Origin: Desmodus rotundus
Taxonomy: Eukaryota > Chordata > Mammalia > Chiroptera > Phyllostomidae
Reading direction: 5' to 3'
Assembly: GCF_022682495.2 (NCBI RefSeq)
Contig: NC_071397.1
Coordinates: forward strand, 7,531,082-7,595,081
Length of the DNA: 64,000 nt
The position numbers were made by a program, and so were the translations under genes. Below are positions 34,305 to 44,579 of this stretch, piece after piece. Each line of letters starts with the position of its first letter. The first letter of the stretch is position 1. Under the pieces are notes generated by a model, which was not told the DNA's origin, did not search any database, and saw nothing but the letters and a program-made list of their open reading frames with translations.

Positions 34305-34775
34305 ATCTGTGATGGCTTAAGGAATGGGCACAGATTCCTTCCACTCCTCCCATCAAAGAGGTGGGCTCGAAGTCCTCTGAGGCTTGAATCTGGGCGGGCC
34401 CTGGGTCTACTTTGACCGGTAGAATGTGGTGGAAAGGAAGCTATTCCAGTCTCTGGAACAGACCTGAATACTGACAGCTTCCTCTTTCCTGTCCTGGCAC
34501 AGTCTCTTCAGGAGCCCTGGGCCCCCATGAAAGAAGTCTGACCAGCCCAGGATGGCCATACTGGAGAGGCCACATCTGAGTGTTCTAGTGGACAGTCCCA
34601 GCTGGACCCAGCCTGATAGCCATGCCAGTCGAGGTGCCAGGCATGTGAGTGGGACCCTCCAGACCAGCTGAATAACCTTTGAGTGACTTCAGTTGGTACC
34701 GTGTAGAACAAAAGCACCACGCAGCCAAGTCCTGCCTGGGTAGCTGACCCACCCAATCAGGAAGTACAGTAAAAT
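34305..34775 (+). repeat. Old LTR-like repeat, family not assigned
   Basis: TTGACCGGTAGAATGTGGTG, CTGGAGAGGCCACATCTGAG, AGACCAGCTGAATAACC and GGTAGCTGACCCACCC follow in order a common mammalian fossil with MaLR-like appearance. A diverged antisense piece may lie at 60900-61210. Ends not resolved. Confidence 0.45.
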
Positions 34776-34839
34776 GGCTGGGGTGCTTTGTTCTGCAGCA
34801 GTATAAGCAAGCGGCACAGTGACCTTCTGAGGTACGTAC

Positions 34840-34985
34840 AATGGGATCCATTTGACAGTTGAGAAATTAAGTATGTTGTCCAAGGCCACAAAGCTATTAA
34901 GTGGTGGGGCCAGGTTTGGAAACCCAGACAGCCTGGCCCCAAAGCTCGTGCTCCCAGCTGTTCTCTAAACCCTGTACTGCCTATT
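34840..34985 (-). repeat. MIR SINE, reverse orientation
   Basis: TTGTCCAAGGCCACAAAGCT, TAAGTGGTGGGGCCAGGTTT, CCAGACAGCCTGGCCCC and CTGTACTGCCTATTC run from antisense core to the 5' end. Confidence 0.8.
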
Positions 34986-35149
34986 CTCCCAGCTGTCCTG
35001 ACCCCTTTGGAACTTACCTATGGGCTAATCTTCTCCCCTGCTAGGAGGAAAGTCTGATGAAAGGCAGGTCCCAATTCCTGCTCATCATTACAGTTTCATT
35101 GCTAGCAGAGAAGAAGAGTGCTCAATGTTTGCTGAGAAGGTAGAGGGGA

Positions 35150-35245
35150 GGGATGGAAGGAAAGAAGAGGAAGGGAGAAAGGAATGAAAGAAAGAAGGAA
35201 GGATGAGTGGAAGGATGGATGGATGTACAGATGGATGGACTTGAA
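35150..35245. repeat. GGAA- and GGAT-rich simple repeat
   Basis: A GGAAA/GGAAG tract passes into a GGATGGATG tract. The pyrimidine-rich minus-strand frames over it are artefacts of the repeat. Confidence 0.8.
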
Positions 35246-35249
35246 TGGG

Positions 35250-36015
35250 ATAGAGCCTTAAAAAGGTGAAGAAACGACAACTGTTTGGAACACGACTTAT
35301 TGGAGGTACCAGTGAGGATCCGTCTGAGGGAAGCAGGGGGTCCTGAGAGCCACACACCACACAGAGGGGGGCACAGGCCCCCTTACTGATCATGTGCTTC
35401 TTCACTAGGGACCTTCTTCTCCAGGGACTCAGGAAGAGTCACTCTCTGAAGGTGAGAATTGATTTTTGCAAAGCATTTATATATTGCCTCCAAACTTTTC
35501 TTTTCCTTGCACAATCTTAACAAGCATCAAAAACAGAGCCACTAAGAAATAGACGTGTTAGGAATTTGGCATGTCTAGTCACTATCTGAACACTGATGTT
35601 TGCCTCCGAATGCCCTGGATGCGCAGACAAAAAGGAAAGTATATTACAGCTAAGACTTCTGATTTGGGGGAGGTTGGCTGGTTTCTTAGATCCAGGACCA
35701 GCAATCCCCATATGCAACAGGGTCACCTCTGACCCTCAGGCAGAGAGTCCTTGCATACTCAACCTCCAGACACCCCATCTTTCCACCAGCAGGCCACCGC
35801 GGATGTGATGTGCTTATTCCTATCATTTTCTCTGCTATTCCCAAACAGCCTGGGTCCATTCATCTCTCAGACATGAATCCTGAGTCCTAGAGATTTGGTC
35901 TTCTTGCCAGAGTAGTCAGTGCCCTCAGATCTTTGGAACGCCTAGAACCCGCTGTAGAAACAGGAGTCTCTGTGCAGCTCCCACTAGAACTCTTCTCTTT
36001 AATATCCGCCTGGCT
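35250..36015. other. Unique sequence, no gene recognised
   Basis: Nothing beyond short frames on both strands. A short AT-rich part at 35440-35600 has no repeat match that I know. Confidence 0.35.
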
Positions 36016-36017
36016 TA

Positions 36018-36220
36018 TGACAGTAACCAGAGGGGAGGTGGGAGGGGACAATGGGGGGGGGAGAAGGGGGAAGGGTTTTCAGGAACAACTATAAAGGACA
36101 CATGGACAAAACCAAAGGGGGTTAGGATCAAGGGTGGGAAGTGGGGATGGCTAGTGTGTGGGGTAGTGGTGGGAGGAAAGTGGAGACATCTGTACTTGAA
36201 CAACAATAAAAAAAAAGAGG
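36018..36220 (+). mobile_element. L1 3' UTR fragment (5'-truncated insertion)
   Basis: It begins TGACAGTAACCAGAGGGGAG and continues through G-runs, GGACACATGGACAAAACC and GGGAAGTGGGGATGG, ending TGTACTTGAACAACAATAAA plus A's. This is the 3' end type of bat L1 and the same family as 22781-23016. No duplication was found. Confidence 0.85.
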
Positions 36221-36789
36221 GTGGTCTATGCTTGGAGCTCAGAAAGAGCAATTTATCATCACGGGGGCAGGGGTTATTGCACATATGCTCTTACAAAGGT
36301 TGTTGGATAACATAGCAGCTGCCCTAGAGGTGTTCCCTGTCTCATTCACCCCATGGGAGTGACATGGACAGCAGATTCTGAGCTACCAGAGAAAGTGACA
36401 GGGACACCCATGCACACCATTCCCCCTCCCCTGCCCTACCCCCTGCCCTACCCCCAGGCCTTGCTCAAAGCAGACAATCTGGGGAAAATGCTTCATCCCA
36501 GGCCAGGTTCCCTCTGCCAGGTCTCCTCCCTGCCACCTCCCTCAGTAAACACACACCCAATTTCTCCAATCTCTGTGTTTGGAGAAATAATCCAATTTAC
36601 TACCACCTTGAGTAAAGTAGGAATCACTGAGCAAAGACGTTTTTGACACAGTCAAAGCTGAAGATTAATTATTTGGGGGATGTTGTTATTTTGGAGCACC
36701 CCAAGGCAGGCTGCTCCACGGTTGGTAGGGGTGTGGAAGAAGACAGCCAGAAGGGACCATGGGCTGTTCCCCGAACACATCCTCTTCTC

Positions 36790-36910
36790 TCCCACCCTCT
36801 GGAGCTTTGTACGCGCTGCTCCCCCCACCTGGAACACCCGCTCTGACCTCTGTCTCTTTCTGGTAAAATGCCACCCACCTTCAAAGGCCCAGACATGTCT
36901 GATGTCCCTA
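36790..36910 (+). repeat. L2 LINE fragment
   Basis: GCTTTGTACGCGCTGCTCCC, CCACCTGGAACACCCG and GTAAAATGCCACCCACCTTC match the upstream part of the L2 3' end. Confidence 0.55.
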
Positions 36911-36944
36911 GCCCAGCATCCCCTCTCATAGTGTCACTTGTGGT

Positions 36945-37135
36945 TGACAGTGCAGACCCTGGAGCCAGTGGCCTGGGCTCAACCTCGCACTGTGACTTAC
37001 TAGCTGTGCAACTTTGTACAAGGTACTAAATCTCTCTGTGCTGTAGACTCCCCTTCCATGAGACAGGGACGATAACCATACCTACCTACTCAATAGGATC
37101 CTTAGGAGAATTTTAAAAGGCAATGAGTATAATTA
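36945..37135 (+). repeat. MIR SINE, nearly full length
   Basis: CCTGGAGCCAGTGGCCTGGG, GACTTACTAGCTGTGCAACT, AGGTACTAAATCTCTCTG and CTCAATAGGATCCTTAGGAG are MIR from 5' region through 3' side. Confidence 0.85.
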
Positions 37136-37189
37136 TTGTCATTGTCATTTTCCCTCTAGGGGCTTCAGGCACAAGGGCTGGCACTCCAT

Positions 37190-37430
37190 TATATAGTATT
37201 TCCATTCTATGCCCACAACAGATGTAAATTACCTGAAGAGCTTGGATCATAGTAAAATGTTTCTAAATAATTAGGAAGTGATGGGTTTTGAATATTTATG
37301 GCCCTTCTTTGACACAATATTATTTGATCATGTTTATGTAAGTTTAAATAATGGTTGTGTTTAAAAGTGGTTATCAAAATTCCTGAAACTTTAGCTACTG
37401 GCTGTCCTTTCTTTAGTAACCCTGATGTTC
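37190..37430. promoter_or_regulatory. AT-rich unique block, candidate conserved noncoding element
   Basis: GTTTCTAAATAATTAGGAAG, GAATATTTATGGCCC, AATATTATTTGATCATGTTT and AAGTTTAAATAATGG lie between a MIR and an L2 and match neither. Confidence 0.3.
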
Positions 37431-37434
37431 TTTG

Positions 37435-37805
37435 TAGCACACACTGACCTCAGGGCCTTTGCACCTGCAGCTCCCTCTGCACCTGCAGCTCTCTCTGCCT
37501 GGATTGCTCTTTTCCCCAAATAACTGTGATTTCCTCCTACTTCCTGCGGCTCCTGCTCAAGCATCACTCTATCATGTATGAGAAACCTTCTTTGGCCATT
37601 CTGTATAAAATAGCAGCACCCCCTTCCCTCAGCACTTCTTAACCCTCTGACTCCATGTTGCTGTTCTCCAGAGCACTCGACACACTAGTTGTTTATTCAT
37701 CATCCTTCTTCCCCCCCTGGAAGCTCCATGAAGACAGGAATTTCTGTCTGTTCTGCTCGCAGATCCCTAGTTAAATCCTGTCTGGCAGAGAGTAGGTGCC
37801 AAATA
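37435..37805 (+). repeat. L2 LINE 3' end, well preserved
   Basis: CCTCAGGGCCTTTGCACCTG, CTGCCTGGATTGCTC, CTGCTCAAGCATCACTC, GAAACCTTCTTTGGCCATTC, AGCTCCATGAAGACAGGAAT and TCTGGCAGAGAGTAGGTGCC follow L2 in order. An internal 15-17 bp duplication of CACCTGCAGCTCCCTCTG is seen at 37460-37500. Confidence 0.85.
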
Positions 37806-37849
37806 TAGTCCCATAGTCGGCAGGCTGAAGCCACACTTGTTACCTCATC

Positions 37850-38040
37850 ATCTGTTCTGAATACAGGTGTTTTTTAAAGACTCCCATTTTACAGAGAACT
37901 CCTTCCCCGACCACAGAAGATAGGAGACTTAGAGATAAATGATTTCTCCGAGATCACAGCTAGGTGGAGAACCTGCCAGGCTAGTTTCAGCTCTTCTGAC
38001 TGCTAAGTCAGGGCTCCGCCCCCAGTACCTTGATGCTTCA
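37850..38040 (-). repeat. MIR-type SINE, reverse orientation
   Basis: CTCCCATTTTACAGAGAAC, TCTCCGAGATCACAGCTAGG and TGACTGCTAAGTCAGGGCTC give a diverged antisense core. Confidence 0.5.
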
Positions 38041-38339
38041 CAGAAAAGGTAAGAATTCCACTGGCTGATCCACCCCTGGAATATGTAGGTCACACTATAA
38101 ATTGCTTCTCTTGAGTCCCTAGAACTTGGAACACATTAACTGCTCAATAAACATACATGTTTCTAAGTTGAAGTTAGACAAGTTTTTTCCCCCATACTGC
38201 CTTCTCTCACTCTCTCCCCCAAGTCCCATCCCTTCTATCTGCAGGATCTCCTCATCAGCCATTGGGAAGCTCTAACAAAGCTACTAGGATGAAGTTTTGT
38301 TCGACGTGGCTTGAAACATTTTTTCAGATCCTATTCAAT

Positions 38340-38440
38340 CGCAAGCATCCTCAACTTCTGGCACATGACCCAGCACAGAACGTGCTCAATGAATAGATGT
38401 TGAATGAATGGATAGATGGATGGATAAATGAGTAAGTAAA
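38340..38440 (+). repeat. L2-like 3' tail with GGAT microsatellite
   Basis: CACAGAACGTGCTCAATGAA, TAGATGTTGAATGAATGG then (GGATG/GATA)n. Terminal short tandem tails are typical of L2. Confidence 0.55.
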
Positions 38441-38459
38441 GTGTGTGTGGGGGGGGGGG

Positions 38460-39145
38460 TGAGAGGGTGGAAGAAATGCCACACTGATGGAGGAACTTCA
38501 GGCGCCCTGTGAGGAAGGACAAGGAGAGAGGGTCTTTTGGAGCCACAGTCCTGGGAGCATTGGAGCAAGAGGCCAGCACTCTCCCTTTCCGTCATAGCCT
38601 TGAGATAATGGGTCTGCCCAGAATTAAACACTATGTTGGAAGGAAAGCAACGGAACATTTCATTTTTCTGATGACTGGTGGGCCCAATGCCTGCTCGAAT
38701 CTCCTTGTTATTCTCAGAAGGACCTCTTTTGCCTGGTAAGGAGAAAGGAGGGGGATAGCTGGTGGGGACGGGGCAGGGAGCCAGGCCCCACAGGTCACCT
38801 TCCAGAAAATGAGATGTCAGCTGGAGGGAATGCATTAATAAAAGGTAGTGGACCTGCTGACCCAGCCTTGTTCTTGGTAAACCTTGGGCTCGGGAAGTTC
38901 CTCCATGGCTTCCTCATCTCAGGGAGCAGCGGGAGGCTGGGTGCGAAGCGGTGGCTGTGTGCACATTGTGAGGTGGGGGTTCTCATACCTGGTCTTTTTT
39001 TCCTCTGGATATTACTTGCTTATAAAGGGGAAACATTGGCTGTTTCCTGGACAGCTTTTCCTAGAGAAGCCCAGAGGCTGGCTGGAGAGAATCCAGGCTT
39101 TCCAGGAACCTTGGGCACCAGGAGATGGAAGTATCCTTGATCATA
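38460..39145. other. Unique sequence, no gene recognised
   Basis: Minus-strand frames of up to 149 codons here cross a poly-G run and have no domain signature. Plus-strand frames overlap one another. Confidence 0.35.
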
Positions 39146-39147
39146 AG

Positions 39148-39375
39148 GCTTCCCAACCTTTTCCAATGCTAAGAATCACCTGCCAGAGTTGTGAACATGA
39201 ACACTAGCCTGGTGGATGTCTTACTTGAGTGGAGGTCAGACTCATCTGGATAGCTTGTTTAAAAAAATGGGGGGCCCTACCCCCTGAGTTTCTCATTCAG
39301 CAGCTCTAGTGTGGGGCCTGACAAAGTGCATAGGAAGCAAATCCTCAGATGTGCTTGCCGCTCCTGGGACCACAC
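39148..39375 (+). mobile_element. MER5-like element
   Basis: CTTCCCAACCTTTTCCAATG, AAGAATCACCTGCCAGAG, GAGTTTCTCATTCAGCAGCT, TGTGGGGCCTGACAAAGTGC and CTCCTGGGACCACACTTC follow MER5 order from left to right end. Confidence 0.6.
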
Positions 39376-39399
39376 TTCGTGCATCACCATCCTGGGCTG

Positions 39400-39590
39400 G
39401 CTGCCTGGACCAGCGATCCCAGGGGACAGATCCGGAAGCCGGGTTTTCACAACTTCCCAGGGCACAAGCATCTGAGACCCTTGTTAAAATGCAGGTTCTC
39501 AGGCCCTGCCTTGGCTCTGAGCACTCAGGACTTCGGGGGGTGAGGCCAGGAATCAGCATTGAGCCTGCTCTCCAGGTGATTCCACACTAA
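39400..39590 (+). mobile_element. MER5/MER20-like element, second in a row
   Basis: ACCCTTGTTAAAATGCAGGT, TTCTCAGGCCCTGCCTTGGC, GGGTGAGGCCAGGAATCAGC and CTCTCCAGGTGATTCC. A third short piece at 39775-39855 repeats CCTGACAAAGTGCAT, seen also at 39318-39332. Confidence 0.55.
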
Positions 39591-40449
39591 CACAGTTTGC
39601 TAGCCTTCTCCATTACAGAGGGGTACACTGAGGACCAGGGAGGTGAACTTGCTGGGCAAAGCCCCCACCATTGTTTAGTGACCAACTGAACCCCAAACAG
39701 GACTGCTTTCCAAGGCTAGGGTGAGCCCCAGCTGCTCCAGAAATCCCAAATCTGCCAGTCAGGTTGGCCAGAGCCCCCTGAACCCTGACAAAGTGCATGT
39801 AAAGTAAACCCTCAGGTGTTAGGTGCAGGAGCCACGGGGCACCATTCCCAAACACACTGCCCTCCTGTACATTGTGGTGCGTTCCTGCCTTTGCACAGCT
39901 GAAGTCTCCCCCAGCAACGACCTCTCCTCCTCCTGGCGCCTCTCCCCAACGCCTGTCTTCCCTCATCCCTCGGTAAAGCTCCCCCAGTGGGCGGGCATGC
40001 TCTCCCCTGGACTCCCTGAATTTGCATGTTGGTGCATGTCTGCGCACTGCCGTGACTAAGGCCAGCTTATTAAAGGATCACAGCTGTCCTCACTTCCAGG
40101 TGTGTTTGTCCTGCTTGGTGATGCCGCTGTTGTTCTGGATGTGGGTGACAGGTGGGAGAACACAGGGGCAGTGGGAGCACAGGGAGGCATGACACGGAGG
40201 GGCGGAATGTGGGGAAAAGTTCCAAAGGAAGAGGAAAATAATGAAGACTGTAAGGAGTTTTTGTCTTTGCTTGAGATGTGATGCACACCTCTTCCATCCC
40301 CTTCTGCAGAATCTTTAGCAAAACTGCCCATTCTTTTCGAAAGCTTTTAGATTCAGATTCTGCTGTATTTTTTTATTGTAATGCTGTGCTGTGTGCCCTT
40401 AGGTGGAATCAAGGAGGCCCGCTTTCAATGGGGTCCTGATACTCTGTGC

Positions 40450-40760
40450 TGTCATTGTATTTGTTACTGCTGCATAACAAATTACCTTGAAACTCAGGGC
40501 TGGCAGACAACAATGCACATTCTCTCTCGTGGTTCCTCAGGCAGAACTGGGGCAATGCTTCCAACACGGCTCCTCACACGCCGCCAAGTTGACGCTGGTT
40601 CCTCCACACATCCGCCTCTTTCAGGGTGCCTCGCAAAATGCTGGCTCTCCCCGGAGTGAGAGAGACAGACAGACAGACAAGGTGGCCATGTCTTTTATGA
40701 CCTGGCTTTGCGAGTCACACGAGTCACTCCTACCACATTCTGTTGACTAGGAATAAACCA
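40450..40760 (+). repeat. Old interspersed repeat, family not assigned
   Basis: GTTACTGCTGCATAACAAAT, TACCTTGAAACTCAGGGCTG, TCTCTCGTGGTTCCTCAGGC and GTCACTCCTACCACATTCTG match a frequent mammalian fossil that normally reads 'aacaaattaccccaaaacttagtggc'. A relative lies at 62790-63180. Confidence 0.5.
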
Positions 40761-40764
40761 CTGA

Positions 40765-41380
40765 GCCCAGGCCACATACAAGGGAATTTGGCTCTACCGT
40801 TTGAAGGCGGAAGGGCTGATGATTTTGTTGGCAAATGTAAAGGACCCCAAAGATAGCGTATGGGAGACTGGGTACCTGTGTCTGGTACATGGGGAATGTT
40901 TGCGACATGTCTGGGGAATTCGGCTCACAGCCTGTCTTTCCCTAATGTCACTCTGAGCTATAATGGGACAGAAGATAGCAGCCATTCTCCTGGGGCAGCA
41001 CGGTCCTCAGGCATTTGAGGCTATGCAATGTCACTCTTGGGCTCTGGCCTCCCTGGGACACATGGAGCAGGCTACTCTGGCTGGGGTCTCTGACCAGGAA
41101 GTGCCCTCCCTGTCCTGTGCCCATGCGAAGCTCCTAGCCTCCTGTGTGTTGCCTCTGTCACATCTGGCTATTGGCCCCCCAGGCCTGCTGCATGGCCCCT
41201 CCCTACTCTAAAAGGCCTGGACGGGCAGGCACTTCCACTTGGATTCTAGGCCTGGATTCTGTCTACAAGGAGACTTCTATTTGCACTGTCATATGGTAGC
41301 AGCAGGTCAAGGGGATAAGAACAACTTGACTCCAATGTCACCACCATGCAGATATTAATCAAACCAGAGACTTTTGTCAT
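40765..41380. other. Unique sequence, no gene recognised
   Basis: Frames are short. Nothing repeat-like is seen apart from the flanking elements. Confidence 0.35.
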
Positions 41381-41384
41381 AGTC

Positions 41385-41475
41385 TTTACAGGCCCTTTTC
41401 AGCCTCCATGCCTTTGCTCAGGCTGTTCCTCCATCTGGAATGCCCTCCTCTTCTCGGCCCTGAAGACCCTATTCT
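41385..41475 (+). repeat. L2 LINE fragment
   Basis: CATGCCTTTGCTCAGGCTGT, TCCTCCATCTGGAATGCCCT, CCTCTTCTCGG are the conserved L2 words. Confidence 0.7.
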
Positions 41476-41479
41476 CTGG

Positions 41480-41735
41480 GAGACAATGTGGCACAGTAGA
41501 AAGAACACAGGCCTCAAAATCAAAAGCTGCGAACTCGAGGTACGGCTTTACCACACAGCCCTTGACAAGTTAGCCGCGTGACCATGACCTTCTGAGCCTC
41601 CAGTTTTCTCATTTGTAAACTGGGCTGTCATACCACCCAGGGTCTTATCTCAAGGCTTCAATGAGAAGACAGATAGGAGAGTGTTTTTCATAAAGTATGA
41701 AGCGCTATATGGAAGAAATCATTATTTTTCCTCTT
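41480..41735 (+). repeat. MIR SINE, full length
   Basis: GGGAGACAATGTGGCACAGT, AGAAAGAACACAGGCCTC, GCCGCGTGACCATGACCTTC, TGAGCCTCCAGTTTTCTCAT, TTGTAAACTGGGCTGTCATA and AAAGTATGAAGCGCTATATG cover head, core and tail. Confidence 0.85.
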
Positions 41736-41739
41736 CATC

Positions 41740-42675
41740 CTCCTGGGCCCCACTCAGTTCACATTTGTGAACCCTTGTAGCAACTATATCTCAACCACAC
41801 ATCCCTGGTCTTAATCTGGAATCCCTCAGATTCCTTTTCATTTGTGTGGGGCCAGTGTTTGATGCCGAGCGCAAGTCCCACGGGATTTCCCTGTGTCTCC
41901 ACCACAGCACGGGGCATCTGCACGGACGGAACACGCCACAGACACGCTGACCTTGGGGACCTGAAGCCGGATTTTCTATTCTGTCTGCGGCCCCGCTGAG
42001 CCCCCTTGAGTGGCGACTGCAGCTCTGTGTGGCCAGTCGCTGGCTCCTGCTTTGTTAGTAATGGCCCATGCCTGATATTCTCACCCAAGGACTGCCTGGG
42101 AAACTGCTTAGTCCTGCTTAGTTTACTCCCCCCCCAGCCTAGCCCAGCCCAGGTCCCGGCAGCCTTTACTTAGTGATGGGCTGACACAGAGGTCTGAAAG
42201 CTCAGCTGTCTTGGGGTCAAAGGTGTCATTTATACTACAGAGCTCCCTGCAGGGTCAGGCCAAGGCCAGGACGTGGCCTCCAATTGCCCGTTGCCTCCCC
42301 TTCGTTGTCCTGCTTCCCTGACTTTTTCCAGTTTCCTAAATACAGCCTTTGCCCGTGGATCCTCGGCTCAAAATCTGCTTCTGTGGAGCCTGCCTGAAAT
42401 ACCTCCATCCAGGTTCCCGGAAGAGTGAGCAAGGCTTGTCTAACCACTTTGCTGTGCACCCAAAATGAAGGCAGAATAACACTGAATGCAAGCCATAATC
42501 GAAAAAAAATAAAAATAATAATAGAGAATAATAAAAAAAGAATAATCAAGGCACCACTGAAAGAGCCGGGTGGACTGACAGATGATCTGCAGAAAGAACA
42601 GGGAGGGGAGAAAACCACACGTCTTTTTCTCTATGGCTGCTTCCGATCACCCTAAGCACCACTGTTGGGGGAGAA
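41740..42675. other. Unique sequence, no gene recognised
   Basis: An A-rich tract at 42498-42545 produces a lysine-rich plus-strand frame and a phenylalanine-rich minus-strand frame, both artefacts. Confidence 0.35.
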
Positions 42676-42679
42676 AAAT

Positions 42680-42960
42680 AGTGGTTAATTTTCAGTTTAC
42701 CTTTTCTTTAACATAACAAACTTCGGCTTTAACAGATTTAATTGGATCTATTCTGGGGTGTGACAAAAAGTTAGTGGGAGATGAAAGGGGCATATCAAGG
42801 AAAAAAACATTCCAAGTGGATAATTTAAGATCACATCCGTAATTAATGGCATTTGGCACGCTTCCTCTGGAAGCCTAATCTTAGCACGGAATTGCTAATT
42901 AGAGCCGTTCGGTGCAAATCAGTCAGTGCAGGTGTGGAGAAGCCGCCTCTGTTCTTTTCA
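42680..42960. promoter_or_regulatory. Unique block with TAAT-core words, candidate enhancer
   Basis: ACAGATTTAATTGGATCTAT, CATATCAAGGAAAAAAAC, CATTCCAAGTGG (a TEAD-type word), CCGTAATTAATGGCATTTGG, TTGCTAATTAGAGCCG and GTTCGGTGCAAATCAGTC form a 280-bp block with no repeat match and no coding signal. It ends at a (GGT)n run (42966-42991). Confidence 0.35.
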
Positions 42961-42965
42961 GCACC

Positions 42966-42991
42966 GGTGGTGGTGGTGGTGGTGGTGGTGG
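42966..42991. repeat. (GGT)n microsatellite
   Basis: About eight GGT units. The polyvaline frame across it is an artefact. Confidence 0.9.
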
Positions 42992-42999
42992 CGGCTGCA

Positions 43000-43585
43000 G
43001 CTTGGGATCCTCAGGCTGGGTGGGGCTTCCATAAATGGTGGACTTCCATTTGGAAATGTCTTATGGTGTGAAATGCGCGTCTCTTCTTATTGAAGAGGGG
43101 GACACACAGGTGTGTGTTTGATGGTGGGGCGCAGTGGGTTGGAGCTGGGGAGACACTTTAGGTGAGTTCTCTTCCTCCCTTGTCTTCCTTCCTTGGGGAA
43201 GACAAAAGAATGGAATAAATAGGACCAGAGCTCGGGGCCAGGGGGCTGGTAGTGAGGAGATGAGCTAGCTCCCTCCCACCATAGCACCCAGTAAACAGTG
43301 GGATGGGCAAGATGACCTGTTGTAGAGCCAGGGGCACCTTGGAAAAGGTGAGGTACCAGGACATCTTTGGCTTACTCTTCTGTGTTCGGTCTCTTTACTC
43401 TCCTCCATCCCAGGTGGCAAAAACCATGCACTCAGCCCATGGGCAAACTTAGTGTCTAAATTCTGATTGGATATAGCCCATGGGGAACCTCCTCCTTGCT
43501 GTGGTCTTCCTGACCTCCAGCTAAGACCCCTGTTGGACAGCCATCTACTCACAGCCTCCTCTGTCTCAGGGTCTCAGCGATCTGC
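43000..43585. other. Unique sequence, no gene recognised
   Basis: Short overlapping frames only. Confidence 0.35.
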
Positions 43586-43589
43586 ACTT

Positions 43590-43760
43590 CAGGTCTAGGG
43601 GAGGAACATCCCCACCCTCACCAGCCTGGGCTACAGTGCTCCCCCTTGTGGTTTTGTTTTTCTGCCCACACCTTTGTGAATGCCCTTTATTAACCTGTTC
43701 GCAAATGATCCTAATTCGATGGTGACATTTCTTAGTAGCTGTCAGGACCCTAAAAATACA
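43590..43760 (+). repeat. Ancient LTR-like repeat 3' end, second copy
   Basis: GCTCCCCCTTGTGGTTTTG, CTGCCCACACCTTTGTGAAT, GCCCTTTATTAACCTGTTCG and GCTGTCAGGACCCTAAAAAT match the same 3' end as 3604-3800. Confidence 0.5.
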
Positions 43761-43902
43761 TTACATTTGACAAGAATGATATTGTTTTTGTATGGCAAAT
43801 ATTCTTTTCCTTTTGAAGGTCAATCTTTATATTGTAAAATGCATCCCTTACTTCCTTGCTATCTTAAAGAGAAGTTAACTACGCACGATTAAAAAGTTGC
43901 TC

Positions 43903-44107
43903 ATGAGCACTTCCAGCCCAGATGGAGGCATAGGGAGATCAACGTTGCCTCCTCGGAATGGAGAAGCCAAAGAATTTATATGCACGACCCATGGACATGA
44001 ACTGAGGGAGGGGGAATGCTGGTGGGAGGGGTCATGCAGGGCAGAGGGGAATAAGGGGGAGAAAAAAGTGGGGCACCTGTAATAGCATAATCAATAAAAT
44101 ATACTTT
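43903..44107 (+). mobile_element. Miniature HAL1: 5' 52 bases joined to 3' end, spliced-RNA retrocopy candidate
   Basis: Bases 43903-43954 align without gaps to the first 52 bases of the HAL1 at 31991. Bases 43955-44107 align to its last part from 33922 (both begin GGAATGGAGAAGCCAAAGAA). In the longer copy the missing stretch (32043-33921) begins GTACAA and ends GTATAG, a GT...AG pair. A perfect 14-bp duplication TTAAAAAGTTGCTC (43889-43902 and 44108-44121) flanks the mini-element, with the TT/AAAA context preferred by L1 endonuclease. It therefore inserted as one retrotransposed RNA. It has no coding capacity. Confidence 0.85.
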
Positions 44108-44182
44108 TTAAAAAGTTGCTCTTGATAACTCTTCATGAACATCAATTACAGTCTTGTGCTGAGCATTGCAGATTTGGGGGGA

Positions 44183-44572
44183 TGGTTATGGACTGAATTA
44201 TGCCCCCTAAAATTTATATGTCGAAACCCTAACCACCCAATGTGACCGTATTTGGGGACAGGGACTTTTAAGGAGATAATTATAGTTTAGTGAGTTCTTA
44301 AGCATTGGTCCCTAACCTGGTAGGACTGGGTTCCTTATCAAAGGCGGGAGACTCCAGAACTTCCTCTCTCTCTCTCTCTCAGAGGAAAGGTCTTGCAAGG
44401 ACACAACGAGAAGATGGCCAACCGCAAGCAGGAAGAGTCCTCACCGGAAACCAAGCCTTCTGGCACCCTGACCTTTGACGTCTAGCTTTCAGAACTATGA
44501 GGAAATAAATGTCTGTTTAATCCGCCCAGCCTGTGGTCTCTCGTTCTGGCAACCCAAGCACAAACGAACACA
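44183..44572 (+). mobile_element. MaLR (MST/MLT1-type) LTR
   Basis: It opens TGGTTATGGACTGAATTATG, continues ATTTATATGTCGAAACCCTA, CCAATGTGACCGTATTTGGG, CAAGGACACAACGAGAAGAT, GAACTATGAGGAAATAAATG and ends near GCACAAACGAACACA. The order is that of nonautonomous ERVL-MaLR LTRs. It includes an AATAAA signal (about 44503) and a (TC)n expansion at 44366-44381. The 5-bp duplication is not clear. Confidence 0.8.
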
Positions 44573-44579
44573 GAGACTC

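Noticed and set aside
38386..38835. 149-codon minus-strand frame
   Set aside because: Crosses an L2-like tail, a GGAT microsatellite and a poly-G run; no domain.
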